Shown here: one piece after another, positions 16,830-24,259 of the stretch
How the letters are laid out: every line of letters begins with the position of its first letter
How positions within the stretch are numbered: the stretch's first letter is position 1
Source: CAVXSP01 sp963724645
GTDB lineage: Bacteria > Acidobacteriota > Vicinamibacteria > Vicinamibacterales > SCN-69-37
Length of the DNA: 64,000 nucleotides
NCBI GenBank assembly: GCA_963724645.1
Contig: CAVRVJ010000003.1
Coordinates: 930,001-994,000, forward strand
Direction of reading: 5' to 3'
Translations under genes and position numbers: made by a program
Notes under the pieces: model-generated
What the model was told of the DNA's origin: nothing
The model's database searches: none
Seen by the model: only the letters and a program-made list of their open reading frames with translations

Positions 16830-18182
16830 TCACGCCGGACCCAACTCCACGCGCTTGATCGCGCCCACGACAAACAGATAACAGGCGATGGCGACGAGCG
16901 CGTTGGCTGCGACGAAAACCAGCGCCAGGTTGAAAGAGTTCGTGCCCTGGACGATGTAGCCGATCACGATGGGGGTCGTGATTGCCGCCACGCTGCCAAA
17001 CGTGTTGAACAACCCTCCGCTCAGTCCCGTGATTTCCTTTGGCGACGTGTCAGATACCACGGCCCACCCGAGCGAGCCGATCCCTTTGCCGAAGTACGAG
17101 AGTGTCATGATGAGGATCACCAGCCAGATGGCGTCCACGTAGTTGCAGATGATCATGGTCGTCGACAGCACGAGTCCCAGAATGATCGGGACCTTTCTGG
17201 CCGCGGTCAGCGAGTATCCTCGCCTGAGGAGGTAATCCGAAAAGACGCCACCCAGCACGCCGCCGGCGAACCCAGCCAGCGCCGGCAGGGTGGCGACAAA
17301 TCCGGTCTTCAGGATGGACAGACCCCGGCCCGTCACGAGGTAGACGGGAAACCAGGTGACGAAGAAATATGTCAAGGTCGTGATGCAGTACTGCGCCAGA
17401 TAGACGCCAAGCATCATCCGGTTGCCGAGTAGTTGCCGTAGATAGGGCTTCGGCGGACGGCCGGCCGTCACGCGGGTCCTGGCTGCGAGGTCCATATCCA
17501 CGAGCGCCCCGCCTCGCTCGAGGTAATCCAGTTCACCAGGACTCATCCGCGGGTGGTCGCGAGGGGGATGAATCGTCCTGCGCCAGACCAAGGCGAGCCC
17601 CAAGCCCACCATGCCCATGAAGAAGAAGACGTATCGCCAGCCCAGCCGCGCGGTGATCGCGCCGGTAATGGGCGCAAAGAGAGCCGTCGAGAAATACTGC
17701 GCCGAGTTGAACACCGCCGACGCCGTGCCGCGTTCCGAGGTGGGGAACCATGCCGCGACAATCCGGCTGTTGCCGGGGAACGACGGCGATTCAGCAAGAC
17801 CCAGAAGAAAGCGAAGGGTGAACAGGACAGCCAGGGCCGCCATCCCGTACAACCACCACCCGACAAAGCCCTGAAGGAATGTCGCTGCCGACCACGCCAG
17901 GATGCTGTACGTGTACACGCGCTTTGACCCGAAGCGATCGAGCAGCCAGCCGCCAGGAATCTGCGCGATGGCGTACGCCCAGCCGAACGCCGAAAACGCG
18001 TAGCCCAGCGCCACGGGGGTGAGTCCCAGATCCCTGGCCGCCGCGGCTCCAGCGATCGACAGCGTGGCCCGATCCGCGTAGTTGACGGTTGTCGCGACGA
18101 ACAGCATGATGAGGACCGAAAATCGGACCCGGCTGATCGGCGGCTGCGTCGTCGTCGATGTGACCATCGAAAGTGGGCTCAT
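16830..18182 (-). CDS. MFS transporter, anion:cation symporter type (hexarate/hexuronate-like)
   Basis: 450 residues with twelve predicted spans. Motifs of the ACS family are clear: LFVATTVNYADRATLSIAGA in helix 1, LGYAFSAFGWAYAIAQIPGG, then GGWLLDRFGSKRVY as the loop 2-3 motif, and GLAESPSFPGNSRIVAAWFP. These match the GudP/ExuT group that imports glucarate, galactarate or hexuronates with protons. It lies upstream of the HpaI aldolase in one operon and is divergent from the mannonate-dehydratase-like gene (41 bases between starts), so the three may be co-regulated. Two ATGs (18182 and five codons later) are possible starts. Confidence 0.9.
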   Translation of the reverse strand: MSPLSMVTSTTTQPPISRVRFSVLIMLFVATTVNYADRATLSIAGAAAARDLGLTPVALGYAFSAFGWAYAIAQIPGGWLLDRFGSKRVYTYSILAWSAATFLQGFVGWWLYGMAALAVLFTLRFLLGLAESPSFPGNSRIVAAWFPTSERGTASAVFNSAQYFSTALFAPITGAITARLGWRYVFFFMGMVGLGLALVWRRTIHPPRDHPRMSPGELDYLERGGALVDMDLAARTRVTAGRPPKPYLRQLLGNRMMLGVYLAQYCITTLTYFFVTWFPVYLVTGRGLSILKTGFVATLPALAGFAGGVLGGVFSDYLLRRGYSLTAARKVPIILGLVLSTTMIICNYVDAIWLVILIMTLSYFGKGIGSLGWAVVSDTSPKEITGLSGGLFNTFGSVAAITTPIVIGYIVQGTNSFNLALVFVAANALVAIACYLFVVGAIKRVELGPA

Positions 18183-18223
18183 GGTAGCCCACCCGGAGCG
18201 ACCGAATGCGAGCGGAGGTCTTT

Positions 18224-19321
18224 ATGAATCGTCGGCAGTTTCTCTCCTCGTCCGGTCTTGCCGCGGTCGCGGTGACGGGCGCTGGTGTGACGCCAGCGCC
18301 GGCCGCTGCCGCGCCCTCGAAGCGGGCTTTGATGAAGGTTGCGGCTGATGTCGCGCCCGTGGACGCGCAATTGAAGGCGGTCGCCCGCTACGGTATCAAG
18401 AACATCGTCAGTCACCCCGAGATTGCCGACGGCAGGCTGTACGCGACCGTCGAGGAACTGACGCGCATGCGCGAAGCGGCCGAGCGGAACGGCATGAGCG
18501 TCGACGTATTGACGCCGCCGAATCTCGCATCGAGCCACATCGACCGCGAGGCGAATCCGGGCATCATGCTGGCGCAGAGTCCCGAGCGCGATCGGGAAAT
18601 CGAGGCGTTTCAGATGATGATCAGGAATTGCGCGGCGGCGGGCGTGCCGTGCATCAAGTACAACATGAGCATCCTCGGCGTGCTCAGAACCGGCCGCACG
18701 CCCGGCCGTGGCGACAGTTCGCTCTCGACGTTCAAACTTGCCGAGGCCCGTCCCAACCCGCCACTGACCCGAGCGGGACACGTGACGCCGGACATGTACT
18801 GGGAGCGGATCACTTATTTTCTCGAGCGCGTCGTGCCCGTGGCGGAAGAACACAAAGTCCGGATCGCCTGTCATCCCAACGATTCGATGACGCCGCCCGA
18901 GGGCTATCAAGGCGTCAACGCCGTCCTGTCGACGGTAGAGGGCCTCAAGCGGTTCGTCTCAATCAAGGAGAGCGCATATCACGGGCTGAATTTCTGTCAG
19001 GGCACCGTCAGCGAGATGCTGCAGAATCCCGGCAAGGAGATCTACGACGTCATCCGCTACTTTGGATCGCGCAAGAAGATCTTCAACGTGCACTTCCGAA
19101 ACATCCGCGGCAACAGGCAGGCATTCATGGAGGTCGGACCGGACGAGGGCGATATCGACTTTGTCCAGGCGATGAAAACGTACCGGGACGTCGGCTACGC
19201 CGGCAACCTCCAGCCGGATCACGTGCCCCAGGCTCCGGGCGACCCCAACGGCGCGCAGTACTTCGCCTTCTGTTACGGCTATATCCGGGCGCTCATTCAG
19301 GCCGTCGATCAATTGGACTGA
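18224..19321 (+). CDS. Tat-exported mannonate-dehydratase-like protein (UxuA family)
   Basis: 365 residues. The ATG at 18224 was chosen over one at 18206 because GGAGG (18214-18218) lies five bases before it. A twin-arginine signal (MNRRQFLSSSGLAAVAVTGA) runs to about residue 32. The barrel carries UxuA-like motifs: VPCIKYNMSILGVLRTGR, RIACHPNDSMTPPEGYQG, SAYHGLNFCQGTVSEM, FNVHFRNIRGNRQAFMEVGP followed by DEGDIDF, and LQPDHVP. In UxuA the His, Cys and Asp of these motifs bind manganese in the dehydration of D-mannonate. A Tat signal on this family is unusual, so activity on a different extracytoplasmic sugar acid is possible. Its 3' end abuts a large inverted repeat. Confidence 0.85.
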   Translation: MNRRQFLSSSGLAAVAVTGAGVTPAPAAAAPSKRALMKVAADVAPVDAQLKAVARYGIKNIVSHPEIADGRLYATVEELTRMREAAERNGMSVDVLTPPNLASSHIDREANPGIMLAQSPERDREIEAFQMMIRNCAAAGVPCIKYNMSILGVLRTGRTPGRGDSSLSTFKLAEARPNPPLTRAGHVTPDMYWERITYFLERVVPVAEEHKVRIACHPNDSMTPPEGYQGVNAVLSTVEGLKRFVSIKESAYHGLNFCQGTVSEMLQNPGKEIYDVIRYFGSRKKIFNVHFRNIRGNRQAFMEVGPDEGDIDFVQAMKTYRDVGYAGNLQPDHVPQAPGDPNGAQYFAFCYGYIRALIQAVDQLD

Positions 19322-19339
19322 AATGACGCCGGGCGCCGG

Positions 19340-19610
19340 CATAGCGTCCCACCTTGGAGAGATGGGGCGTCTCACCTTGGAGAGATGGAGGGCATGGAGA
19401 TTGGACAGTTGGCTGGCCTGGGGCGCCTCCGGCGGCGGTTGGAGACACAGATCGCCAGACACGAGCGCGCAGATGGGGTGTCCCAGCGTGTTCGTGCCTG
19501 GCGATCTGTGTCCCCATCTCAGCCCGGCAACGCCGGGCTGTCCAGGCCAGCCAGCCCTTCTTCATGCACTCTATTTCTCCAAGGTAGGCTTCTCCAAGGT
19601 AGGAGTCTCC
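19340..19610. repeat. Large nested inverted-repeat element
   Basis: About 270 bases whose halves pair in several blocks. ACCTTGGAGAGATGG occurs twice (19351-19365 and 19374-19388) and faces two copies of TCTCCAAGGTAGG (19576-19588 and 19591-19603). GGCTGGCCTGG (19411-19421) faces CCAGGCCAGCC (19542-19552). ACACAGATCGCCAGACACGA (19445-19464) faces its near-complement at 19492-19511 with one mismatch. A local hairpin, CAGCCCGGC-AAC-GCCGGGCTG, occupies 19520-19540. The element fills the gap between the UxuA-like gene and the convergent HAD gene and encodes the last residues of the latter. No transposase is present. It may be a non-autonomous mobile or REP-like composite and would act as a strong bidirectional transcription barrier. 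Confidence 0.75.
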
Positions 19611-20299
19611 CCGGTCTCCAGGAGGTCCGCCAGCGCGTCGAGCGTCGGTACGCGCGGGCAGTCGGCGTCCCCGTACAGTCCCAGCGGATCCAGCAACATC
19701 GGCCGAATCGACGCGCTTCGCGCACCGACGACATCCACATGGTAAAGATCGCCGACATGCATCGTCGTGTCCGGACTCGCCCCGGTTCGCGCGAAGGCAA
19801 TCTGGAACAGGCGCGGGTCCGGCTTCTCGACGCCTTCGTTGTGCGAGTCGAAGACGTCATCCAGCCACCCGGTGAGTCCGACGCGATCGAAGCATGCGTG
19901 CAATCGCCCGTTGGCGTTCGAAATGACGATCAGCCGCAGCCCCAGGGCGCGGAGGCGCACCAAGGCAGGTGGGACGTCGGCTGGCACGATTTCCCAGAGA
20001 TTGTGAGCGGCATGATAGTCATGCAGATTGGCGAGCGCCGCGTCGGTCTCTGCACTCTGCGGCACCGCCGCCTCTTCGAGGACGAGGTTGAAGTACGGAA
20101 AACTCCGCTGGCGATCGGCTGAACCCGCCATCGTCTCACTGGTGTCAAGCCGTCGTTTCGCGTAGGGCTCCGCGGCCGAGAGCACACCGGGTTCAACGCG
20201 TACTCCATGAGCGGCAAGGGCATCGCTCACGCGCTGCCAGTTGGGAAACACGAGCACGCCGCCCGCGTCCAGAAACAGCGTCTTGATGTGCCGCCCCAT
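19571..20299 (-). CDS. HAD-superfamily hydrolase
   Basis: 242 residues from ATG 20297-20299. All HAD motifs are visible: TLFLDAGGVLVFPN (nucleophile Asp11), LRLIVISNANG (motif II), VEKPDPRLFQIAF (Lys, motif III) and MHVGDLYHVDVVGA (motif IV). The cap region sits between residues about 20 and 100. It is a small-molecule phosphatase or dehalogenase-like enzyme with no specific assignment. The C-terminus ends LLETGETPTLEKPTLEK, where the last ten residues are translated from the tandem CTCCAAGGTAGG copies of the adjacent inverted repeat, so the original stop codon has probably been replaced by repeat sequence. Confidence 0.87.
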   Translation of the reverse strand: MGRHIKTLFLDAGGVLVFPNWQRVSDALAAHGVRVEPGVLSAAEPYAKRRLDTSETMAGSADRQRSFPYFNLVLEEAAVPQSAETDAALANLHDYHAAHNLWEIVPADVPPALVRLRALGLRLIVISNANGRLHACFDRVGLTGWLDDVFDSHNEGVEKPDPRLFQIAFARTGASPDTTMHVGDLYHVDVVGARSASIRPMLLDPLGLYGDADCPRVPTLDALADLLETGETPTLEKPTLEK

Positions 20300-20434
20300 G
20301 TCGTACGTCTCAAGTCTACGGCGCGGCGACTGCCGCGAGTAGAGGGCTGGCTTGCCTGCAGCCAGATTCACGGTAGACTGAAGGTCTCGCGCGGCTTCAC
20401 GGCCCGCACCCCCTGTTACCTGTAAGTCGAGAAC

Positions 20435-21209
20435 ATGAGCAAGAAGTTCGCCCGGGAGGGCCGTGTCTCCGTATTGCGCGCTCTGGCCGTCGCAACCAGC
20501 CTCATGGTGATGGCGGCGACGGCGCTTGCGGGTCGTACCGCAGCACCGAAAAGCGAGATCGCGGTCGTTGCGGTCAAGACGGCGTCTCCTGCCGCGGCCG
20601 CGTTCAGCAGTGCAGGCTGGACGCCGGCAGCACTCGGATCCATCGATCCGTCAGTCTTCAGCCTGGCGCTCAACGCCGCCAGTTGCGCGGTCCGCTCGGG
20701 CGAGGTCGCGAGCGCATCAACGCTGACGGTCATCGACTACTCGAAGCCGTCATCTGACAGGCGGTTGTGGGTGTACCGATCTGCGATCGCATGAGCTGCT
20801 GTACCGGGAACTGGTCGCGCACGGCCAGGGCAGCGGCGACAATGTGCCGAACAAGTTTTCCAATGAGGATGAGACGCACCGCTCGAGCATCGGTCTCTTC
20901 GTTACAAGAGATGCGTACATCGGGAAGAACGGTTATTCACTCCGGCTCATCGGCCTCGATAGCGGTTTCAACGATCATGCGCTCGAGCGCGCCATCGTGA
21001 TGCACGGCGCGCCATATGTCAGCGAGGAGTTCGTGCGCGCGCGGGGCCGCCTCGGCCGGAGCTGGGGCTGTCCTGCGCTTCGCGAAGGCATCATCCGAGC
21101 GGTCATCGACCACATCAAAGGCGGCAATCTCGTGTTCGCCTACTATCCCGATCAGGCCTGGCTCAAGACGTCCAGGTTTCTCGGCGGCTGCGCAGCCGCT
21201 CGGCCCTAG
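20435..21209 (+). pseudogene. L,D-transpeptidase catalytic-domain protein, frameshifted
   Basis: The N-terminal frame gives a signal peptide (VLRALAVATSLMVMAATALA) and a linker up to TLTVIDYSKPSSDRRLWVY near 20772. There one extra C in TACC shifts the frame, and the rest continues as DLRSHELLYRELVAHGQGSG. The catalytic half contains GDNVPNKFSNEDETHRSSIG, LIGLDSGFNDHALERAIVMH and GRSWGCPALREG, the Cys in the last being the predicted nucleophile. This is the YkuD-like murein transpeptidase variety found as a stand-alone exported protein; it would form 3-3 cross-links or attach proteins to peptidoglycan. Joined, it would be about 257 residues. Removing a single base restores one full reading frame. 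Confidence 0.8.
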
Positions 21210-21225
21210 ATCCAGGACCACGGCG

Positions 21226-22113
21226 ATCGTCAACGAGCGGTTCTCGAAATTCGCCGAGCGCAAGACTCGCGACGCGACGCGCGCCTCGATCCATCCACTC
21301 CGGACCCTCGACGATCGATCTGGGCAGTTCCCTCTGCGCCGGATTGGCAATGAATGGACACGCCGCTTTTACGGTGGCGACGTGCACCTGTTCGAGCCGC
21401 CCGCGGAGTTACCGGCTGTCTCCCTCGTTTTCGTGCAGTCCCTTGATGGCAACACCGGTGCGGCGAACCCGGATGACCTTGGCGGCGGTCCGACGGACAA
21501 ACATCTGATCTACGAAGGCGTTTCCCGCGTGGCCGCCGACGGCTTGCTCGCAGGCGCCGCGACCGCGGCCGGGACGAACGCGTTCTTTTCGGTGTGGCGC
21601 CCTGAGTTAGTCGGTCTCAGACAGGAACTGGCCCTCCCGCGCCACCCCGTGCAAATCGTCTTGTCAAACCACGGCCGCGTGGACATGGAGCGCACGCTGC
21701 TCTTCAATGTGCCGGAGGTTCCCGTCTTCGTCCTGGCCGGCGACGGCTGTCGCGATCGGTGCCGGCAACAGGTTGCCGGCCGGCCGTGGATCACCGTGAT
21801 CCCTGTCGATCCGGACGATGTCGCGGCCGCCTTGGCGCGCTTGCGCAGCGAGCACGGGATCAGGCGAATCTCGGCCATTGGCGGGCGCACGGCTGCGTCG
21901 AGCCTTCTGGACGCCGGTGTCGTGCAGGATCTCTGGCTGACCACCGCATCCCGGTCCGGCGGCGAGCCGGACACTCCGCTGTACACCGGCCGCCGGCCGC
22001 CCTCATTCGATCTCATCGTCCGCAAACGGGAGACGGAAGCGACCGCTCCCATCGTCTTCGAGCACCTGACGGTCAGCGACGGCCAAACGCGTGCCAGCGT
22101 TCTCGGCCGCTGA
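21226..22113 (+). CDS. RibD C-terminal-domain reductase (dihydrofolate-reductase-like)
   Basis: About 295 residues. Family-like sequence runs from RFSKFAERKTRDATRASIHP through LPAVSLVFVQSLDGNTGAAN, DKHLIYEGVSRVAADGLLAG and IRRISAIGGRTAASSLLDAG to the stop at 22111-22113. The fold is that of pyrimidine reductases using NADPH; the actual substrate need not be a riboflavin precursor. The start is unclear: no ATG, GTG or TTG lies in frame between 21181 and 21382, although homology-like sequence begins before 21240. ATC at 21226, preceded by AGGA at 21213-21216, is given as a tentative start. GTG 21382 would truncate the conserved N-terminus, and ATG 21016 would overlap the upstream gene with shadow-like sequence. 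Confidence 0.72.
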   Translation: MVNERFSKFAERKTRDATRASIHPLRTLDDRSGQFPLRRIGNEWTRRFYGGDVHLFEPPAELPAVSLVFVQSLDGNTGAANPDDLGGGPTDKHLIYEGVSRVAADGLLAGAATAAGTNAFFSVWRPELVGLRQELALPRHPVQIVLSNHGRVDMERTLLFNVPEVPVFVLAGDGCRDRCRQQVAGRPWITVIPVDPDDVAAALARLRSEHGIRRISAIGGRTAASSLLDAGVVQDLWLTTASRSGGEPDTPLYTGRRPPSFDLIVRKRETEATAPIVFEHLTVSDGQTRASVLGR

Positions 22114-22221
22114 AACGGCGGTAGACTCCTCTCGCAACCGGCGCCGGCCGCTGGATTCGGGTTGGTGGCAAGGGCCGGTCTGATCGAAAACCGGGCGAAT
22201 TTGCAGATTCGGAGTCCTACC

Positions 22222-23451
22222 ATGGGGGAGCAGAGAGTTATTCGGCCGATCGCCCGCCGCGTATCGCGCCGGGGAGTCTTGCAGGTACTGACCGGCGGGG
22301 CGGCTGCCACGATGGGACGCCGGCTGCTGGCCCAAACGCTACAGCCCGGGCCCGTCGCGCCGCCGAGCACGATCAGCAACCCCCCGCGCGACTTCGGCCC
22401 CAACGCCGCACCGACGACGTACTTCCTGGACCCGGACATCGTGGTCGTCGATCCCGCTTTCAACGACTACCTCCAGCCGAACGCGGCCATCACGCGGCTG
22501 TGGACGGGATCTCTCTGGGCCGAGGGTCCGGCATGGTCTGGTCAGGGACGGTATCTTGTTTTCAGCGATATTCCGAATAATCGTCAGCTTCGCTATCTGG
22601 ACGAGGACAATCACGTCTCTGTCTACCGATCGCCGTCGAACTACTCGAACGGCAACACGTTCGATTTTCAGGGCCGGCAGCTTTCCTGCGAGCACTTCAC
22701 GCGCCGCGTCGTGCGGTACGAGCACGACGGATCGGCCACCATCCTTGCGGACGCGTACAACGGCAAGCGCTTCAACTCGCCCAATGACGTCGTCGCGCAC
22801 CCCGACGGAAGCTACTGGTTCACGGATCCGCCGTACGGCGCGAGTCTCTACGAAGGCCAGGCCGATGCCGCGGGCGGTCCGGCAAACCTGCAAGGACGGG
22901 TCAATTCCCGACTCGGTCAGCCCGCCGGCGCCGGACAGTTCAAGCGTGAACTACCGAACGCGATCTATCGCCTGGATTCGATGGGTCAGGTCACCCAGGT
23001 CGCGACTGAGGCGCAGGTGCCGGATCCGAACGGCCTGGCCTTTTCGCCGGATTTCAAGAAGCTGTATGTCGTCAGCACGGGGAAGGGACCTGGAGACACC
23101 GGCGCCGGCGGCAAGGGGGACCTTTTCGTTTTCGATGTCACCAGTGACAACAGGCTCGCCAACGTCAGGCGCTTCTCGGACTTCGTGATCAACGGAGTGA
23201 ACGCGGCGCCGGATGGCGTCCGCTGCGACGTTGATGGCAACCTCTGGTGCTCGAGCAACGCGGGCCGCGCCGTCGGCTACAACGGCGTCACGGTCTGGAC
23301 GCCGCAGGGCAAGCTCCTTGGCCGCATCCGCCTGCCCGAGGTCTGCGCCAACGTCTGCTTCGGCGGCCCGAAGCGCAATCGCCTTTTCATGTGCGCGAGC
23401 CAGTCGCTGTATGCGCTCTACGTCAACACGCAGGGCGCAGGGCCAGGATAA
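22222..23451 (+). CDS. SMP-30/gluconolactonase-type lactonase, exported
   Basis: 409 residues from ATG 22222, with GGAG at an ideal distance. The twin-arginine signal (ARRVSRRGVLQVLTGGAAAT) reaches about residue 40. The six-bladed propeller shows SMP-30 features: LWAEGPAWSGQGRYLVFSDI (metal Glu), KRFNSPNDVVAHPDGSYWFT (Asn and Asp), PDPNGLAFSPDFKKLYV (Asn) and NAAPDGVRCDVDGNLWC (Asp). These are the divalent-cation ligands of gluconolactonase and regucalcin. The expected reaction is hydrolysis of an aldonolactone to the aldonate in the periplasm. Together with the SDR gene 12 bases downstream it forms a plausible sugar dehydrogenase/lactonase pair upstream of the pentonate genes at 26-34 kb. 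Confidence 0.9.
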   Translation: MGEQRVIRPIARRVSRRGVLQVLTGGAAATMGRRLLAQTLQPGPVAPPSTISNPPRDFGPNAAPTTYFLDPDIVVVDPAFNDYLQPNAAITRLWTGSLWAEGPAWSGQGRYLVFSDIPNNRQLRYLDEDNHVSVYRSPSNYSNGNTFDFQGRQLSCEHFTRRVVRYEHDGSATILADAYNGKRFNSPNDVVAHPDGSYWFTDPPYGASLYEGQADAAGGPANLQGRVNSRLGQPAGAGQFKRELPNAIYRLDSMGQVTQVATEAQVPDPNGLAFSPDFKKLYVVSTGKGPGDTGAGGKGDLFVFDVTSDNRLANVRRFSDFVINGVNAAPDGVRCDVDGNLWCSSNAGRAVGYNGVTVWTPQGKLLGRIRLPEVCANVCFGGPKRNRLFMCASQSLYALYVNTQGAGPG

Positions 23452-23463
23452 GACGCCACCAGC

Positions 23464-24249
23464 ATGGATACACTGAACGGCAAAATTGCGCTCATAACTG
23501 GCAGCGCAATCGGGATTGGGGCCGCGATCGCGACCGCCTTCGCGCGCGAAGGCGCGCGGGTCGTCGTGACCGGGACCCAGGCGGATCGCGGCCGTGAGCT
23601 TGCCGCCGCCCTCGGAAATGGCTCGCTCTTCATACCCGCCGATTTTCGCGACGTCGCTTCAACGAAGGCGCTGGCGGCGTCTGCGCTCGAGGCCTGCGGC
23701 GGTCTCGACATTCTGGTCAACAATGCGGCCCTCACGGACCGCGGCACGGTAGAGACGTTCACGGCAGAACAATTCGACACGATCATGCATGTGAACTTGC
23801 GGTCGGCGTTGCTGCTATCGCAGGCGGCTCTCCCGTCGCTCAAGGAGCGCACGGGCGTGATCGTCAACATCGGAAGCGTGAATGGCTACGTTGGCTGGCA
23901 GAATCTGTTGATCTACTCGGCTTCGAAAGCCGGACTGCTCACGGCCTCGAAGAGTATGGCCAACGCGCTGAAGTACGCGCGGGTTCGCGTGCACTGCATC
24001 AACCCGGGGTGGGTCGATTCGGAGGGCGAGCGGATCCAGATGAAACGCCTTGGCCACGCCGGCGACTTCCTGGATATCGAAGGCGCCAGGCTGCCGATGG
24101 GCCGCCTTATCGCACCCTCTGAGGTTGCCGAGGCCGCGCTCTTCCTGGTCTCGGACAAGTGCGCGGCGTTTACAGGAATGGTGCTCGACCTCGAGCAGTT
24201 CCCGATCGGCGCCCTCTGCCACCCGCTGCAGACGGAACCGATGCAGTGA
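23464..24249 (+). CDS. Short-chain dehydrogenase/reductase
   Basis: 261 residues. The cofactor motif TGSAIGIG (residues 12-19) and NNAA (85-88) are present. The catalytic set is Ser137 (VIVNIGSVNG), Tyr150 and Lys154 (YSASK). The sequence VVVTGTQADRG after the second strand suggests NADP(H) or NAD(H) without a decisive acidic residue. SDRs beside a lactonase commonly oxidise an aldose to its lactone, for example xylose or glucose 1-dehydrogenase; the C-terminal GMVLDLEQFPIGALCHP is not diagnostic. It is transcribed with the lactonase gene (12-base gap) and converges on the M3 peptidase gene. Confidence 0.9.
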   Translation: MDTLNGKIALITGSAIGIGAAIATAFAREGARVVVTGTQADRGRELAAALGNGSLFIPADFRDVASTKALAASALEACGGLDILVNNAALTDRGTVETFTAEQFDTIMHVNLRSALLLSQAALPSLKERTGVIVNIGSVNGYVGWQNLLIYSASKAGLLTASKSMANALKYARVRVHCINPGWVDSEGERIQMKRLGHAGDFLDIEGARLPMGRLIAPSEVAEAALFLVSDKCAAFTGMVLDLEQFPIGALCHPLQTEPMQ

Positions 24250-24259
24250 CGAGACGGCG

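Noticed and set aside
19385..20122. Plus-strand open frame across the inverted repeat and HAD gene
   Set aside because: Its composition is that of a repeat followed by an antisense frame of the HAD gene, whose motifs are clear on the other strand.
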